A DNA stretch of 21,899 nt from an uncultured Ruminococcus sp. (GTDB taxonomy: Bacteria > Bacillota > Clostridia > Oscillospirales > Ruminococcaceae): assembly GCA_900541495.1 (NCBI GenBank), contig UQKC01000039.1, forward strand, positions 1 through 21,899, in the 5' to 3' direction. The number at the start of each line of letters is the position of its first letter. Positions within the stretch are counted from its first letter, which is position 1. A program made the position numbers and the translations under genes. Below the pieces are notes generated by a model. It did not search any database and was not told where the DNA came from. It saw nothing but the letters and a program-made list of their open reading frames with translations. Positions 15,092 to 21,899 of the stretch are shown here, one piece after another.

Positions 15092-15120
15092 ATTATACCA
15101 CATCAAAAGGAATTTTGCAA
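15092..15120 (-). promoter_or_regulatory. Sigma-A promoter for the response regulator
   Basis: TTGCAA (15115-15120) and TATAAT (15092-15097) are separated by exactly 17 bases on the minus strand. The start would lie about 30 bases before the ATG. This makes the regulator separable from the sugar operon. Confidence 0.85.
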
Positions 15121-15134
15121 GAAGATATTTTTGA

Positions 15135-15788
15135 TTATGCAAAAATTTTTGTAAGCTGTTCAAAGTTTTCCGCCGAAGCAGCAACAAGACTTTCATCGGA
15201 AATGCTGCCGAAGCCATAAGCCGCGTGTACGAACGGGATAGCCGCCTTGAACGAAGCCTTGCAGTCACCGTCGGTATCGCCGACATAAGCTGCACTTGCG
15301 CAGCCGTGCTTTTCCATAAGCAAACGTATCGTTATGCTCTTCTGAACTCCCGTATCGCCCCAGCAAAGAAAACCCGAGAAGAATTTTCCGAAGCCGCTCG
15401 CCTGCAAAAAAGCCTCAATATAGCCTTTCTGGCAATTGCTGACGATAAAAAGCCGATGCTTTTCGGAGAGTGCTTTCAGCACGGCTTCTTCATTTTCATA
15501 AAGCTTTCCGCCATGCTCGGCAACATATTCATTTTCGGTCTGCATACATTTATCGAGAAGCTTCATCTGCCTGTCCTCGGGCAGCATCGGGAAAAAGTGA
15601 CGTGCAAGCTCGTCCATCGGCTTTCCCATTGCACGGCGAAGCTCCTCTCCCGTTATCTCAACACTGTCAAGACACGGGATATCTGCGTTCTTCACCGCGA
15701 TATTCCACGAAGCGGCAACATTGTCCGCGCTGTCCCACAGCGTTCCGTCAAGGTCAAAAATTATGCTTTCAACATCAATACTATTCAT
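15135..15788 (-). CDS. HAD-superfamily phosphatase (phosphoglycolate phosphatase-like)
   Basis: A 217-residue HAD hydrolase with motif I FDLDGT (nucleophile Asp12, general acid Asp14), motif II LFIVSN, and motif IV YVGDTDGD. It has a helical cap between motifs I and II, as in the PGP/beta-phosphoglucomutase group. The substrate cannot be read. As part of a sugar-uptake operon it may dephosphorylate an imported or internal phosphosugar. The ATG at 15788 follows the isomerase stop by four bases and is preferred. An upstream in-frame ATG at 15818 would overlap the isomerase gene and lacks a ribosome site. Confidence 0.88.
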   Translation of the reverse strand: MNSIDVESIIFDLDGTLWDSADNVAASWNIAVKNADIPCLDSVEITGEELRRAMGKPMDELARHFFPMLPEDRQMKLLDKCMQTENEYVAEHGGKLYENEEAVLKALSEKHRLFIVSNCQKGYIEAFLQASGFGKFFSGFLCWGDTGVQKSITIRLLMEKHGCASAAYVGDTDGDCKASFKAAIPFVHAAYGFGSISDESLVAASAENFEQLTKIFA

Positions 15789-15792
15789 TTTT

Positions 15793-16593
15793 TCAGGCTT
15801 TTCCTTTCGGTGAAACATTATCTAAGCGTGACTTGAGCAGCTTTATCCCGAGAATTATATCGTCAGTGTAAGCGGCAGCATATTCAATAGTTCTGTCGGA
15901 ATTCGGCGCTGACTTTTTTATCGCCTCAAAAATGCCGTTCCAGTCAGCCGTGCCGCTTTCTATTGGTGAATGGCTGTCGCTCACGCCGTCATTATCGTGG
16001 AAATGGAAACCGAGTATCCTTTTTCCAAGCTTGTTTATGAGCGCGGGGATATCCCAGCCGTTCGCGTTCGCGTGACCGATATCGATAAGAAAATCAAGGT
16101 CGGAATTTTCAGCGAGCGAAACGAAGTCGTCATACTCTGCTACAAGGCTGTTATTGAATTTGAAGCCGACATTTTCAACCGCGGTGCGAAGATCGTACTC
16201 CTCCGCTTCTTCGGCGATCATAGCCATTCGTTCGTGCAGGAGTGCCCTCTGCTCGGCGATCTCTTTCTCATTTCTCGGAGAAAGGCTGTTCGTGTGGATA
16301 ACGACATACTCCGCGCCAAGCTTTTCCGCAAGGGCGAAACATTCTCTGTGCTTTTCGAGCGTGTATTTAAGCTCTATTGAGCCTTTCGGCGCGAGCAGAC
16401 AGCAGCCCTCCATAGGGCAGTGCATACCAAGCTTTATTCCTTTCAGGAAACGCTTGTAAGCCTTCGCCTTGTGAAAAGGTATATTGTCATAAAAAAGCTC
16501 GAAACCGACATCTTCAAGCTTGTTTTTCTTTAACTCATCGGCGAAATCAACAAGCTTTTTTCCGCCGAGAGGATATGTGCTGATATTATACAT
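15793..16593 (-). CDS. Sugar phosphate isomerase/epimerase family TIM barrel
   Basis: A 266-residue protein of the xylose-isomerase-like (AP_endonuc_2) fold. Candidate metal and acid-base residues are Glu140 (VEN), Asp171 and His174 (DIGHAN), His197, His199 and Asp200 (GFHFHDND), and His208. The GTADW segment follows. Such enzymes isomerise or epimerise sugars, sugar acids or inositols, and the exact substrate is not predictable here. AGGAG lies 7 bases before the ATG. It is in the operon with the ABC permeases. Confidence 0.9.
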   Translation of the reverse strand: MYNISTYPLGGKKLVDFADELKKNKLEDVGFELFYDNIPFHKAKAYKRFLKGIKLGMHCPMEGCCLLAPKGSIELKYTLEKHRECFALAEKLGAEYVVIHTNSLSPRNEKEIAEQRALLHERMAMIAEEAEEYDLRTAVENVGFKFNNSLVAEYDDFVSLAENSDLDFLIDIGHANANGWDIPALINKLGKRILGFHFHDNDGVSDSHSPIESGTADWNGIFEAIKKSAPNSDRTIEYAAAYTDDIILGIKLLKSRLDNVSPKGKA

Positions 16594-16603
16594 TTTATTC
16601 TCC

Positions 16604-17527
16604 TTATTTTATACCCGAAGTTGCGAAGCTCTGCATAAACTGCTTCTGAAAGATGATGAAAATGATGAGCAGCGGCGCAACGACTATAAGCGTAGCCGCG
16701 CAGGCAGCGCTCCAGTTTGCTCCCGTTTCGGCTGACATCGCGAAAATAGCAAGACCGAGCGTGAGCGGACGCTTGCTCTCGGAGTTTATCATTACGAGCG
16801 GCCAGAGGAAGTTGTTCCACTGGTACGAAGCGGAAACAAGTCCGAATGCGATATAAACGGGTTTCAGCAGCGGAACATATATCGAAGTGAGCATTCGAAG
16901 CTTTCCGCAGCCGTCGATCTTTGCGGCTTCTTCAAGCTCATACGGAATCGTCTTGACCGTCTGACGCATCATAAGTATCCCCATTGCCGAAGCAAAAAAC
17001 GGCAGGATAACGCCTATTCTTGTATCGGAAAGCCCAAGGCTGCTGATGAACTTATAGTTCGGCATAATGAGAACGTCCGCGGAAACCATCATCTGCGTGA
17101 GGAAAAGCATAAAGAGGACGTTTTTTCCGTAGAAATCGATCCTCGCAAAAGCATAGCCTGCAAGCGTTATCGAGATGAACTGCACAAAAAGCACAGCCGC
17201 TACCATTACTACAGTGTTCACATAATACTGTCCGAACGGCGCGGAATCGAGGATAGCTTTCACATTATCGAGCGTGAGCGCTGAGATATGGAAAAGCTTG
17301 AGCGCGTCCGACTGCGGAACGAGCGCCGTTTTCACGAGCCATATAAACGGAACGAGAGTAACGATCGCAAACGCAAACATTACTATATAAGATATCACAA
17401 CGAACGGAGTTACCTCAAATTTCTTCATTGGCTGAGCCTTTTCAGCCTCACGCTCGGCTCTCATTTCACGCAAGCGCTCCGAAATGCGTATCGATAGCGG
17501 CTTTACCGCTGTTTTTTCATTTGACAT
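16604..17527 (-). CDS. Carbohydrate ABC transporter permease (MalG/UgpE type)
   Basis: A 307-residue inner-membrane permease. A charged cytoplasmic N-terminus (about 1-40) is followed by about six membrane helices. The EAA loop that contacts the ATPase reads YELEEAAKIDGCGKLRM. This is the second permease of the operon, 13 bases after the first. No ATPase gene is nearby, so a shared ATPase of the MsmK/UgpC type elsewhere in the genome probably powers it. Confidence 0.93.
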   Translation of the reverse strand: MSNEKTAVKPLSIRISERLREMRAEREAEKAQPMKKFEVTPFVVISYIVMFAFAIVTLVPFIWLVKTALVPQSDALKLFHISALTLDNVKAILDSAPFGQYYVNTVVMVAAVLFVQFISITLAGYAFARIDFYGKNVLFMLFLTQMMVSADVLIMPNYKFISSLGLSDTRIGVILPFFASAMGILMMRQTVKTIPYELEEAAKIDGCGKLRMLTSIYVPLLKPVYIAFGLVSASYQWNNFLWPLVMINSESKRPLTLGLAIFAMSAETGANWSAACAATLIVVAPLLIIFIIFQKQFMQSFATSGIK

Positions 17528-17540
17528 AAAATTTTACTCC

Positions 17541-18473
17541 TTAACTGTAAAAGGTGTTTCTATCCTGCGTGAAGAACTGAACGCCCGTGATTATGAGCAG
17601 CATCACTACAAGAACGACCGTCATTGCGGATGCTCTTCCTGCGTCCCAGAAGTCAAAACCCGTCTGGAAAATATAGTAGAGAAGCATATTCGTGGTGTTG
17701 TTCGGGCCGCCCTTTGTCATAATGTAAAGGTGATCTACCATTTTATAAGCGTTCGTGAGCGAGATTATCGAAACATATATCGTTGTCGGGCGGAGCATTG
17801 GCCATGTTATCGAGCGGAACACCTGCAGCGGCGAAGCGCCGTCCAGCTTTGCGGCTTCATACAATTCTTCCGAGATGCCCTGCAAGCCCGAAATATAGAA
17901 TATCATCAGATAGCCTGCCTGCTTCCAAATAAGCATCACGATAATGCCCCATATAGCCGTTTTCGGGTCGGTAAGCACGCGCAGGTTCGAGCCGAGCTGT
18001 CCGAGAAGTCCGTAGCTTGGCGTGTAGATGAAAAGCCATATGTTCGCAACCGCTACCATTGGCAGGATAGTCGGGTAAAAGAACGCTGTACGCGCGAAGC
18101 CTTTGCCAAAGCGAATCTTATCGGTAAAAACAGCCATTGCGACCGACAGAGCGATGCTCACGGGAACTGTCACTGCGGCGATAAGCAGATTATTTTTGAA
18201 TGACTGGATAAAAACAGCGTCCTTTGCAAGTCCCGTATAGTTTTTCAAGCCAATGAACTGCGGAGTTATAACCGAAAGATTATCCTTGAAAAAGCTTGAC
18301 CATATACTGTTTCCTATCGGATAAAGCGTAAACATTACAAGAAATATAAACGCAGGCAAAAGCATTGCATAAGCGATAAAGGAGTTCCTGACTTTGCGCT
18401 TTCTGTCGGCTTTTGTGAGAACTATCTTTTCCTTTTTCGGCTTTTTCGTGCGTTCAAGAGTTTTTTCTGACAT
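17541..18473 (-). CDS. Carbohydrate ABC transporter permease (MalF/UgpA type)
   Basis: The first permease of the importer, 310 residues from the ATG at 18473 (MSEKTLERTKK). A very basic N-terminus precedes about six membrane helices. The EAA loop reads EELYEAAKLDGASPLQVF. The frame extends six codons upstream to a TTG, but neither start has a strong ribosome site. The segment between it and the binding-protein gene is an unusual 156-base gap with a large hairpin. Confidence 0.9.
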   Translation of the reverse strand: MSEKTLERTKKPKKEKIVLTKADRKRKVRNSFIAYAMLLPAFIFLVMFTLYPIGNSIWSSFFKDNLSVITPQFIGLKNYTGLAKDAVFIQSFKNNLLIAAVTVPVSIALSVAMAVFTDKIRFGKGFARTAFFYPTILPMVAVANIWLFIYTPSYGLLGQLGSNLRVLTDPKTAIWGIIVMLIWKQAGYLMIFYISGLQGISEELYEAAKLDGASPLQVFRSITWPMLRPTTIYVSIISLTNAYKMVDHLYIMTKGGPNNTTNMLLYYIFQTGFDFWDAGRASAMTVVLVVMLLIITGVQFFTQDRNTFYS

Positions 18474-18507
18474 ACATTGACCAACTTTCAAAAAGTGTAA
18501 TACTTTG

Positions 18508-18566
18508 CAGAAAACGCCGACATTGACGCGGTAATTTCTACCGTAGCAATTATCAGCGTTTTCCTG
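18508..18566 (-). other. Large imperfect hairpin between binding-protein and permease genes
   Basis: An outer stem (CAGAAAACGC at 18508-18517 against 18556-18566, one bulge), a middle ATTG/CAAT pair and an inner CGGTA/TACCG stem (18529-18533 with 18539-18543) stack into one long arm. No T-run follows. This is the position where binding-protein operons often carry mRNA-stabilising structures. Confidence 0.65.
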
Positions 18567-18629
18567 AAGGAGAGATTATGAAAAATTCAAAAGGGGGATT
18601 TTTATGAAAAATTTTAAGGAAAGGATTTT

Positions 18630-20033
18630 TTACTTATACTGTGCGAGGATAGCGTCTGCCTGCTCCTGAGCCTGCTGCATTGCTGTTTCTGCGTCCATAG
18701 AGCCTGTCATTACAGCTTCAATAGCGGTGTCGAGGATATCCTGAACGCTGCCCTGATCGTAAACGGAGAACTCTGCGTGACCGTATTCAAGCTGATCTCT
18801 TGCAACGAGCGCCTGCGGGAAGTCTGCCGTGTAGTTCTTCATACGCTCTGTTTCATAAGCTTCGGGTCTTGTTGCAACATAGCCCGTGTCGATGCTCCAC
18901 TGTGCAACTCTTTCGGGGTCGTTTGTCATCCACTTGATGAATGTGTAAGCAGCCTGAGTCTGCTCTTCGGGAACGTTCTTGAAGAGGTAGAAGTTTCCGC
19001 CGCCCGTTGGTGAGCCGTAGGATTCATCGGCAGGAAGCATTGCTGTACCGAAATCGAATGTTGCGTTCTTCTTGATGTTTGTGAGGTTGCCCGTTGTGTG
19101 GTAGAACATTGCTACCTTGCCCTCGAGGAAGTCGGTAGGTGTTGTTGACCAGGCTGTTGTGCCGGGAGCCTGATAGCCCTTGTCGGAAAGGCTCTTCCAG
19201 AAGTTAAGTCCCTTAATGGTTCTTGGGTCGTTGAAGTAAACCTCCGTACCCGTATCATTCATAAGGTTGAAGCCGTTCTGCTGGTTGCAGAATGTCTGGA
19301 GCATCCAGTAAGCATAGCCTGCCTTGTCGGAGGGAATCTGGATACCGTATCTTGTTGTCACGCCGTTTTCTACCTTGGTGAGCTTCTGAGCATAATCTTC
19401 AAGCTCTGTCCATGTTGTTGGCGGTGTTTCGGGATCAAGACCAACCTCTCTGTAAGCGTCCTTGTTGTAGTAAAGGATAATTGTGCTTCTCTGCCAAGGA
19501 ATACCGTAGGTGAGGTCGCCGCAGCGGCTGTTTTCCATAAATCCGTCATAGAAGCCGTTAAGCCATTCCTTGTCCTCGTCCGATGTTGCAAAAGTATCGA
19601 AGTCATAAATTGCGTCCATTGAGAGCAGCGAATAAAGGTCGATCGAGAACATGAGCGCGATAGCAGGTGTGTTGCCCGACTTTATAGCCGCCTGAACTTT
19701 TGTACGGGTCTCGGCATAAGTTCCTGCATAAACGGGGTTTACGGTTATGTTCGGATATTCCTTGTGGAATTCATCGCAGAGGTTGCTGATGAGAACGTCA
19801 GGACCGCCGCCTACGGAAACGGGGAAGTACATATCAAGTGTTACATTTTCTGCGGAAGTGTCAGTGCTGTCTTTGCTGTTTGATGTCGTGTCTGCCGAAG
19901 CGGCTTCGGCTGTTGTCTTTTCCTGCGCAGAAGTTGAAGCTGCCGAATCTCCGTTTGAGCTTGAGCAGCCTGCCATAACGGAAAGGCTCATTATGCCTGC
20001 GAGGACAGAAGTAAGTATCTTTTTCTTGTTCAT
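18630..20033 (-). CDS. ABC solute-binding lipoprotein (UgpB-like)
   Basis: A 467-residue extracellular binding protein with a lipoprotein signal and lipobox VMAGC (Cys23), then a Ser/Thr/Ala-rich linker to about residue 65. The mature start DMYFPVSVGGGPDVLI and the YAGTYAETRTKVQAA stretch resemble sn-glycerol-3-phosphate and glycerophosphodiester binding proteins (UgpB group). A general sugar substrate remains possible. AGGAG lies 12 bases before the ATG. It heads the operon and is followed by two permeases, an isomerase and a phosphatase. Confidence 0.9.
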   Translation of the reverse strand: MNKKKILTSVLAGIMSLSVMAGCSSSNGDSAASTSAQEKTTAEAASADTTSNSKDSTDTSAENVTLDMYFPVSVGGGPDVLISNLCDEFHKEYPNITVNPVYAGTYAETRTKVQAAIKSGNTPAIALMFSIDLYSLLSMDAIYDFDTFATSDEDKEWLNGFYDGFMENSRCGDLTYGIPWQRSTIILYYNKDAYREVGLDPETPPTTWTELEDYAQKLTKVENGVTTRYGIQIPSDKAGYAYWMLQTFCNQQNGFNLMNDTGTEVYFNDPRTIKGLNFWKSLSDKGYQAPGTTAWSTTPTDFLEGKVAMFYHTTGNLTNIKKNATFDFGTAMLPADESYGSPTGGGNFYLFKNVPEEQTQAAYTFIKWMTNDPERVAQWSIDTGYVATRPEAYETERMKNYTADFPQALVARDQLEYGHAEFSVYDQGSVQDILDTAIEAVMTGSMDAETAMQQAQEQADAILAQYK

Positions 20034-20085
20034 CTTTGGATTACGCTCCTTATTTTATTTGTAGTCGTTTTGAACTTACGGGCTT

Positions 20086-20114
20086 ATAATATCACCGCAA
20101 AGTGGCAAAGTCAA
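20086..20114 (-). promoter_or_regulatory. Sigma-A promoter for the sugar uptake operon
   Basis: TTGACT (20109-20114) and TATTAT (20086-20091) are 17 bases apart on the minus strand. The start would lie about 45 bases before the binding-protein ATG. Confidence 0.85.
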
Positions 20115-20287
20115 CGGATTTTACAAGCATTTATCCTGCGTTTACTTACAATTTAACCCGATAAAATGAAGCATTTTTTAAAAAGATCATCGCATCTGCG
20201 ATATTTCGCCGCTCACTCGCATATATCTTCCAAAAACTTACTTCACCGTGACTTTACATAGATTTTCACTTTCCTCTGAGATATAAA

Positions 20288-20340
20288 AGCCGCCCTGCAA
20301 ACTCTCCCATTTCACTGTTTGCAGAGCGGCTGTATTTTTT
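20288..20340 (+). terminator. Orphan intrinsic terminator
   Basis: A 15-bp stem with one mismatch (20288-20302 with 20317-20331) is followed on the plus strand by GTA and a run of T. No plus-strand gene precedes it: the nearest plus gene is far to the left, beyond 17 kb of minus-strand genes. It may end a small untranslated RNA starting in 20115-20280, or be a leftover of a lost gene. Confidence 0.75.
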
Positions 20341-20364
20341 TCAACAATAAAATAATTTTTTGTA

Positions 20365-20393
20365 TTGAAAATAGGAACTTTTTATGCTATGAT
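20365..20393 (+). promoter_or_regulatory. Sigma-A promoter for the MFS transporter
   Basis: TTGAAA (20365-20370) and TATGAT (20388-20393) are 17 bases apart, with TGC directly before the -10 box. The leader to the ATG at 20540 would be about 140 bases and A/T-rich. Confidence 0.75.
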
Positions 20394-20539
20394 AAAATAT
20401 TGTCGGAAAATCATCGAAATTTCCGCTTTTATCTCAGCTTTTGGCAGTATAATTATATATTCAGGCAGTTTTCTTATAGACTTTTTATGTTGCCGCTGTT
20501 ATTATAGTCGTATAAAATTTTAAGCCGAGGTTTAAAAAT

Positions 20540-21724
20540 ATGGCACAGAATTATAGAAAAACAGTCATCGCCTGCTATCTTGGATTTGTAACACAGGCAA
20601 TTGCGGCAAATTTTGCTCCGCTTTTATTTCTCACATTCCATAAGAATTACAGCATACCGCTTGGAAAGATCGCGCTCATTTCATCGGTCTTTTTCGTTAC
20701 ACAGCTCATCGTCGATGTTTTGTGTGCAAAATTCGCCGATAAGATCGGCTACCGAAGATGCGTTGTCGGCTCGCAGCTTATGTCCGCCGTGGGACTTATC
20801 GGGCTTGCGTTTCTCCCCGAGCTTCTCCCCGACCCGTTCACGGGGATAATCATAAGCACGGTGATATACGCCGTGGGCAGCGGTCTGACCGAGGTGCTTG
20901 TCAGCCCTATCGTTGAAGCCTGCCCGTTCGAGCATAAAGAAGCTGCGATGAGCCTGCTCCACTCTTTTTACTGCTGGGGTTCGGTCGGAGTTATACTTAT
21001 CTCAACACTGTTTTTCGCCGTTTTCGGCATAGAAAACTGGAAGTGGCTCTCCTGTGCGTGGGCGCTCATTCCGTTTGTAAATATGCTCAACTTCACCTCC
21101 TGCCCTATCGAACACCCCGTTGAGAACGGCGAGGGAATGAGCATAAAAGCTCTGCTGAAAGTTCCGCTCTTCTGGCTCGCAGTAGTTCTTATGATCTGCG
21201 CAGGAGCATCGGAGCTTTCAATGGCGCAGTGGGCATCAGCCTTTGCCGAATCCGCACTCGACCTGTCGAAATCGGTCGGCGATATCGCAGGGCCATGCCT
21301 TTTCGCCGTAACAATGGGAATAAGCCGAACTATCTACGGAAAATACGGCGATAAACTCGACCTGATGAAATTTATGATAGGCTCGGGCTGCCTCTGCCTT
21401 GTCTGCTATGTAACGGCTTCAACAGCAAGCATACCGCTGCTCGGACTGCTCGGCTGTATAATGTGCGGCTTCTCGGTGGGCATTATGTGGCCTGGTGCTA
21501 TAAGCATCTGCTCGGCGAAGATACCATCGGGCGGAACGGCAATGTTCGCTCTGCTCGCTATGGCAGGCGATATGGGCGGAGCGCTCGGACCATGGACAGT
21601 CGGCAACATCACCCAAAGCGCAGGCGACAATATGCAGAAAGGTATGCTCGCAGGCTGCGTGTTCCCCATTGTGCTGACGATCGTGCTTCTTATCCTGAAA
21701 AATGCAAAACAGGCAAAGCAATAA
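20540..21724 (+). CDS. Major facilitator superfamily transporter
   Basis: A 394-residue secondary transporter with about twelve hydrophobic helices. The loop between helices 2 and 3 carries the MFS signature in the form AKFADKIGYRR. The GAGG site at 20527-20530 is 9 bases before the ATG. It resembles the sugar (FucP-like) side of the superfamily in pieces such as CAGASELSMAQWASAF, but substrate is not assignable. It is divergent from the sugar operon and could share its regulation. Confidence 0.92.
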   Translation: MAQNYRKTVIACYLGFVTQAIAANFAPLLFLTFHKNYSIPLGKIALISSVFFVTQLIVDVLCAKFADKIGYRRCVVGSQLMSAVGLIGLAFLPELLPDPFTGIIISTVIYAVGSGLTEVLVSPIVEACPFEHKEAAMSLLHSFYCWGSVGVILISTLFFAVFGIENWKWLSCAWALIPFVNMLNFTSCPIEHPVENGEGMSIKALLKVPLFWLAVVLMICAGASELSMAQWASAFAESALDLSKSVGDIAGPCLFAVTMGISRTIYGKYGDKLDLMKFMIGSGCLCLVCYVTASTASIPLLGLLGCIMCGFSVGIMWPGAISICSAKIPSGGTAMFALLAMAGDMGGALGPWTVGNITQSAGDNMQKGMLAGCVFPIVLTIVLLILKNAKQAKQ

Positions 21725-21899
21725 TACAAGGTCCGGCACAAATTAATTCAGGGGTTCTCTAAAAACCGAAACAAAATAATACTTCGTATTATCCGCAAAT
21801 TTTCGTTGGGACTTTGCGCAGCTTCAAGGCAGCGAAATGCAGTGTAATACTACGGAATACATTCCGAATGTATTTCAAGTTTCGCTAACGAAGAAGATG
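21725..21899. repeat. Imperfect palindromic repeat running off the right edge
   Basis: The sequence after the transporter contains nested dyads: ATAATAC/GTATTAT around TTC (21776-21792), and AATACATT/AATGTATT around CCG (21856-21874). The arm from CTTCAAGGCAGCGAAA (21822-21837) is partly complementary to the stretch ending TTTCGCTAACGAAG (21880-21893). Together this looks like a long interspersed palindrome whose right half is cut by the window edge. No coding frame is evident. Confidence 0.55.

Larger units (their letters stand above)
20034..20539. other. Divergent intergenic region
   Basis: This 506-base gap separates the minus-strand sugar operon from the plus-strand transporter. It holds the operon promoter (20086-20114), a stretch at about 20115-20280 with no recognisable feature beyond a small ATCGCA/TGCGAT dyad, an orphan terminator (20288-20340) and the transporter promoter (20365-20393). 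No coding frame with a credible start is visible. Confidence 0.7.

Noticed and set aside
18578..18660. Plus-strand mini-frames with repeated ATGAAAAATT and GGAG-like sites
   Set aside because: The first frame stops after 9 codons and the second runs antisense into the binding-protein gene for only about 17 codons; no promoter or conserved feature supports them.
1..21899. CRISPR array, tRNA or rRNA genes
   Set aside because: I found no regularly spaced direct repeats and no tRNA- or rRNA-like sequence on either strand.

Overview
The window looks like a chromosomal segment from an anaerobic Gram-positive gut or rumen bacterium, most likely a Ruminococcus-type clostridial Firmicute. The clues are AGGAG-type ribosome binding sites, sigma-A promoters with TTGACA-like and TATAAT boxes, lipobox-anchored solute-binding proteins, YesN-type AraC response regulators, and overall protein style. 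This assignment is from memory of the families, not from a search.

The core, about 2.6-14.1 kb and all on the minus strand, is a urea capture and hydrolysis operon. In transcription order it has a cytidylate-kinase-like P-loop protein, the urea ABC importer UrtA-UrtB-UrtC-UrtD-UrtE, two small coupled membrane proteins of unknown function, a fused urease gamma-beta subunit (UreAB), the catalytic subunit UreC, and the nickel assembly proteins UreE-UreF-UreG-UreD. Urea is bound outside the cell by UrtA, imported by UrtBCDE, and hydrolysed by UreAB-UreC to ammonia and carbonate. UreEFGD load nickel into the active site. Strong hairpins break the transcript at three points: a terminator-like hairpin before urtA, a perfect 21-bp inverted repeat between urtA and urtB, and a 10-bp hairpin between the membrane-protein pair and ureAB.

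Upstream, about 14.3-20.1 kb and also on the minus strand, is a carbohydrate or polyol uptake operon. It encodes a UgpB-like solute-binding lipoprotein, two ABC permeases, a TIM-barrel isomerase/epimerase and a HAD phosphatase. A separately promoted YesN-like response regulator follows, whose phosphoacceptor Asp is replaced by Glu. No ATPase or sensor kinase is encoded here. A hairpin again separates the binding-protein gene from the first permease gene.

The flanks are on the plus strand. A methyl-accepting chemotaxis protein and a 41-codon mini-gene bounded by two terminators lie at the left. A major facilitator transporter lies at the right. A 161-bp palindromic MITE-like element sits exactly at the ureD stop codon, and a second imperfect palindromic repeat runs off the right edge.

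The best candidate for something undescribed is the pair of small three-helix membrane proteins between the urea importer and urease. They appear distantly related to each other. The kinase-like protein plus terminator at the head of the operon is the next most interesting feature.
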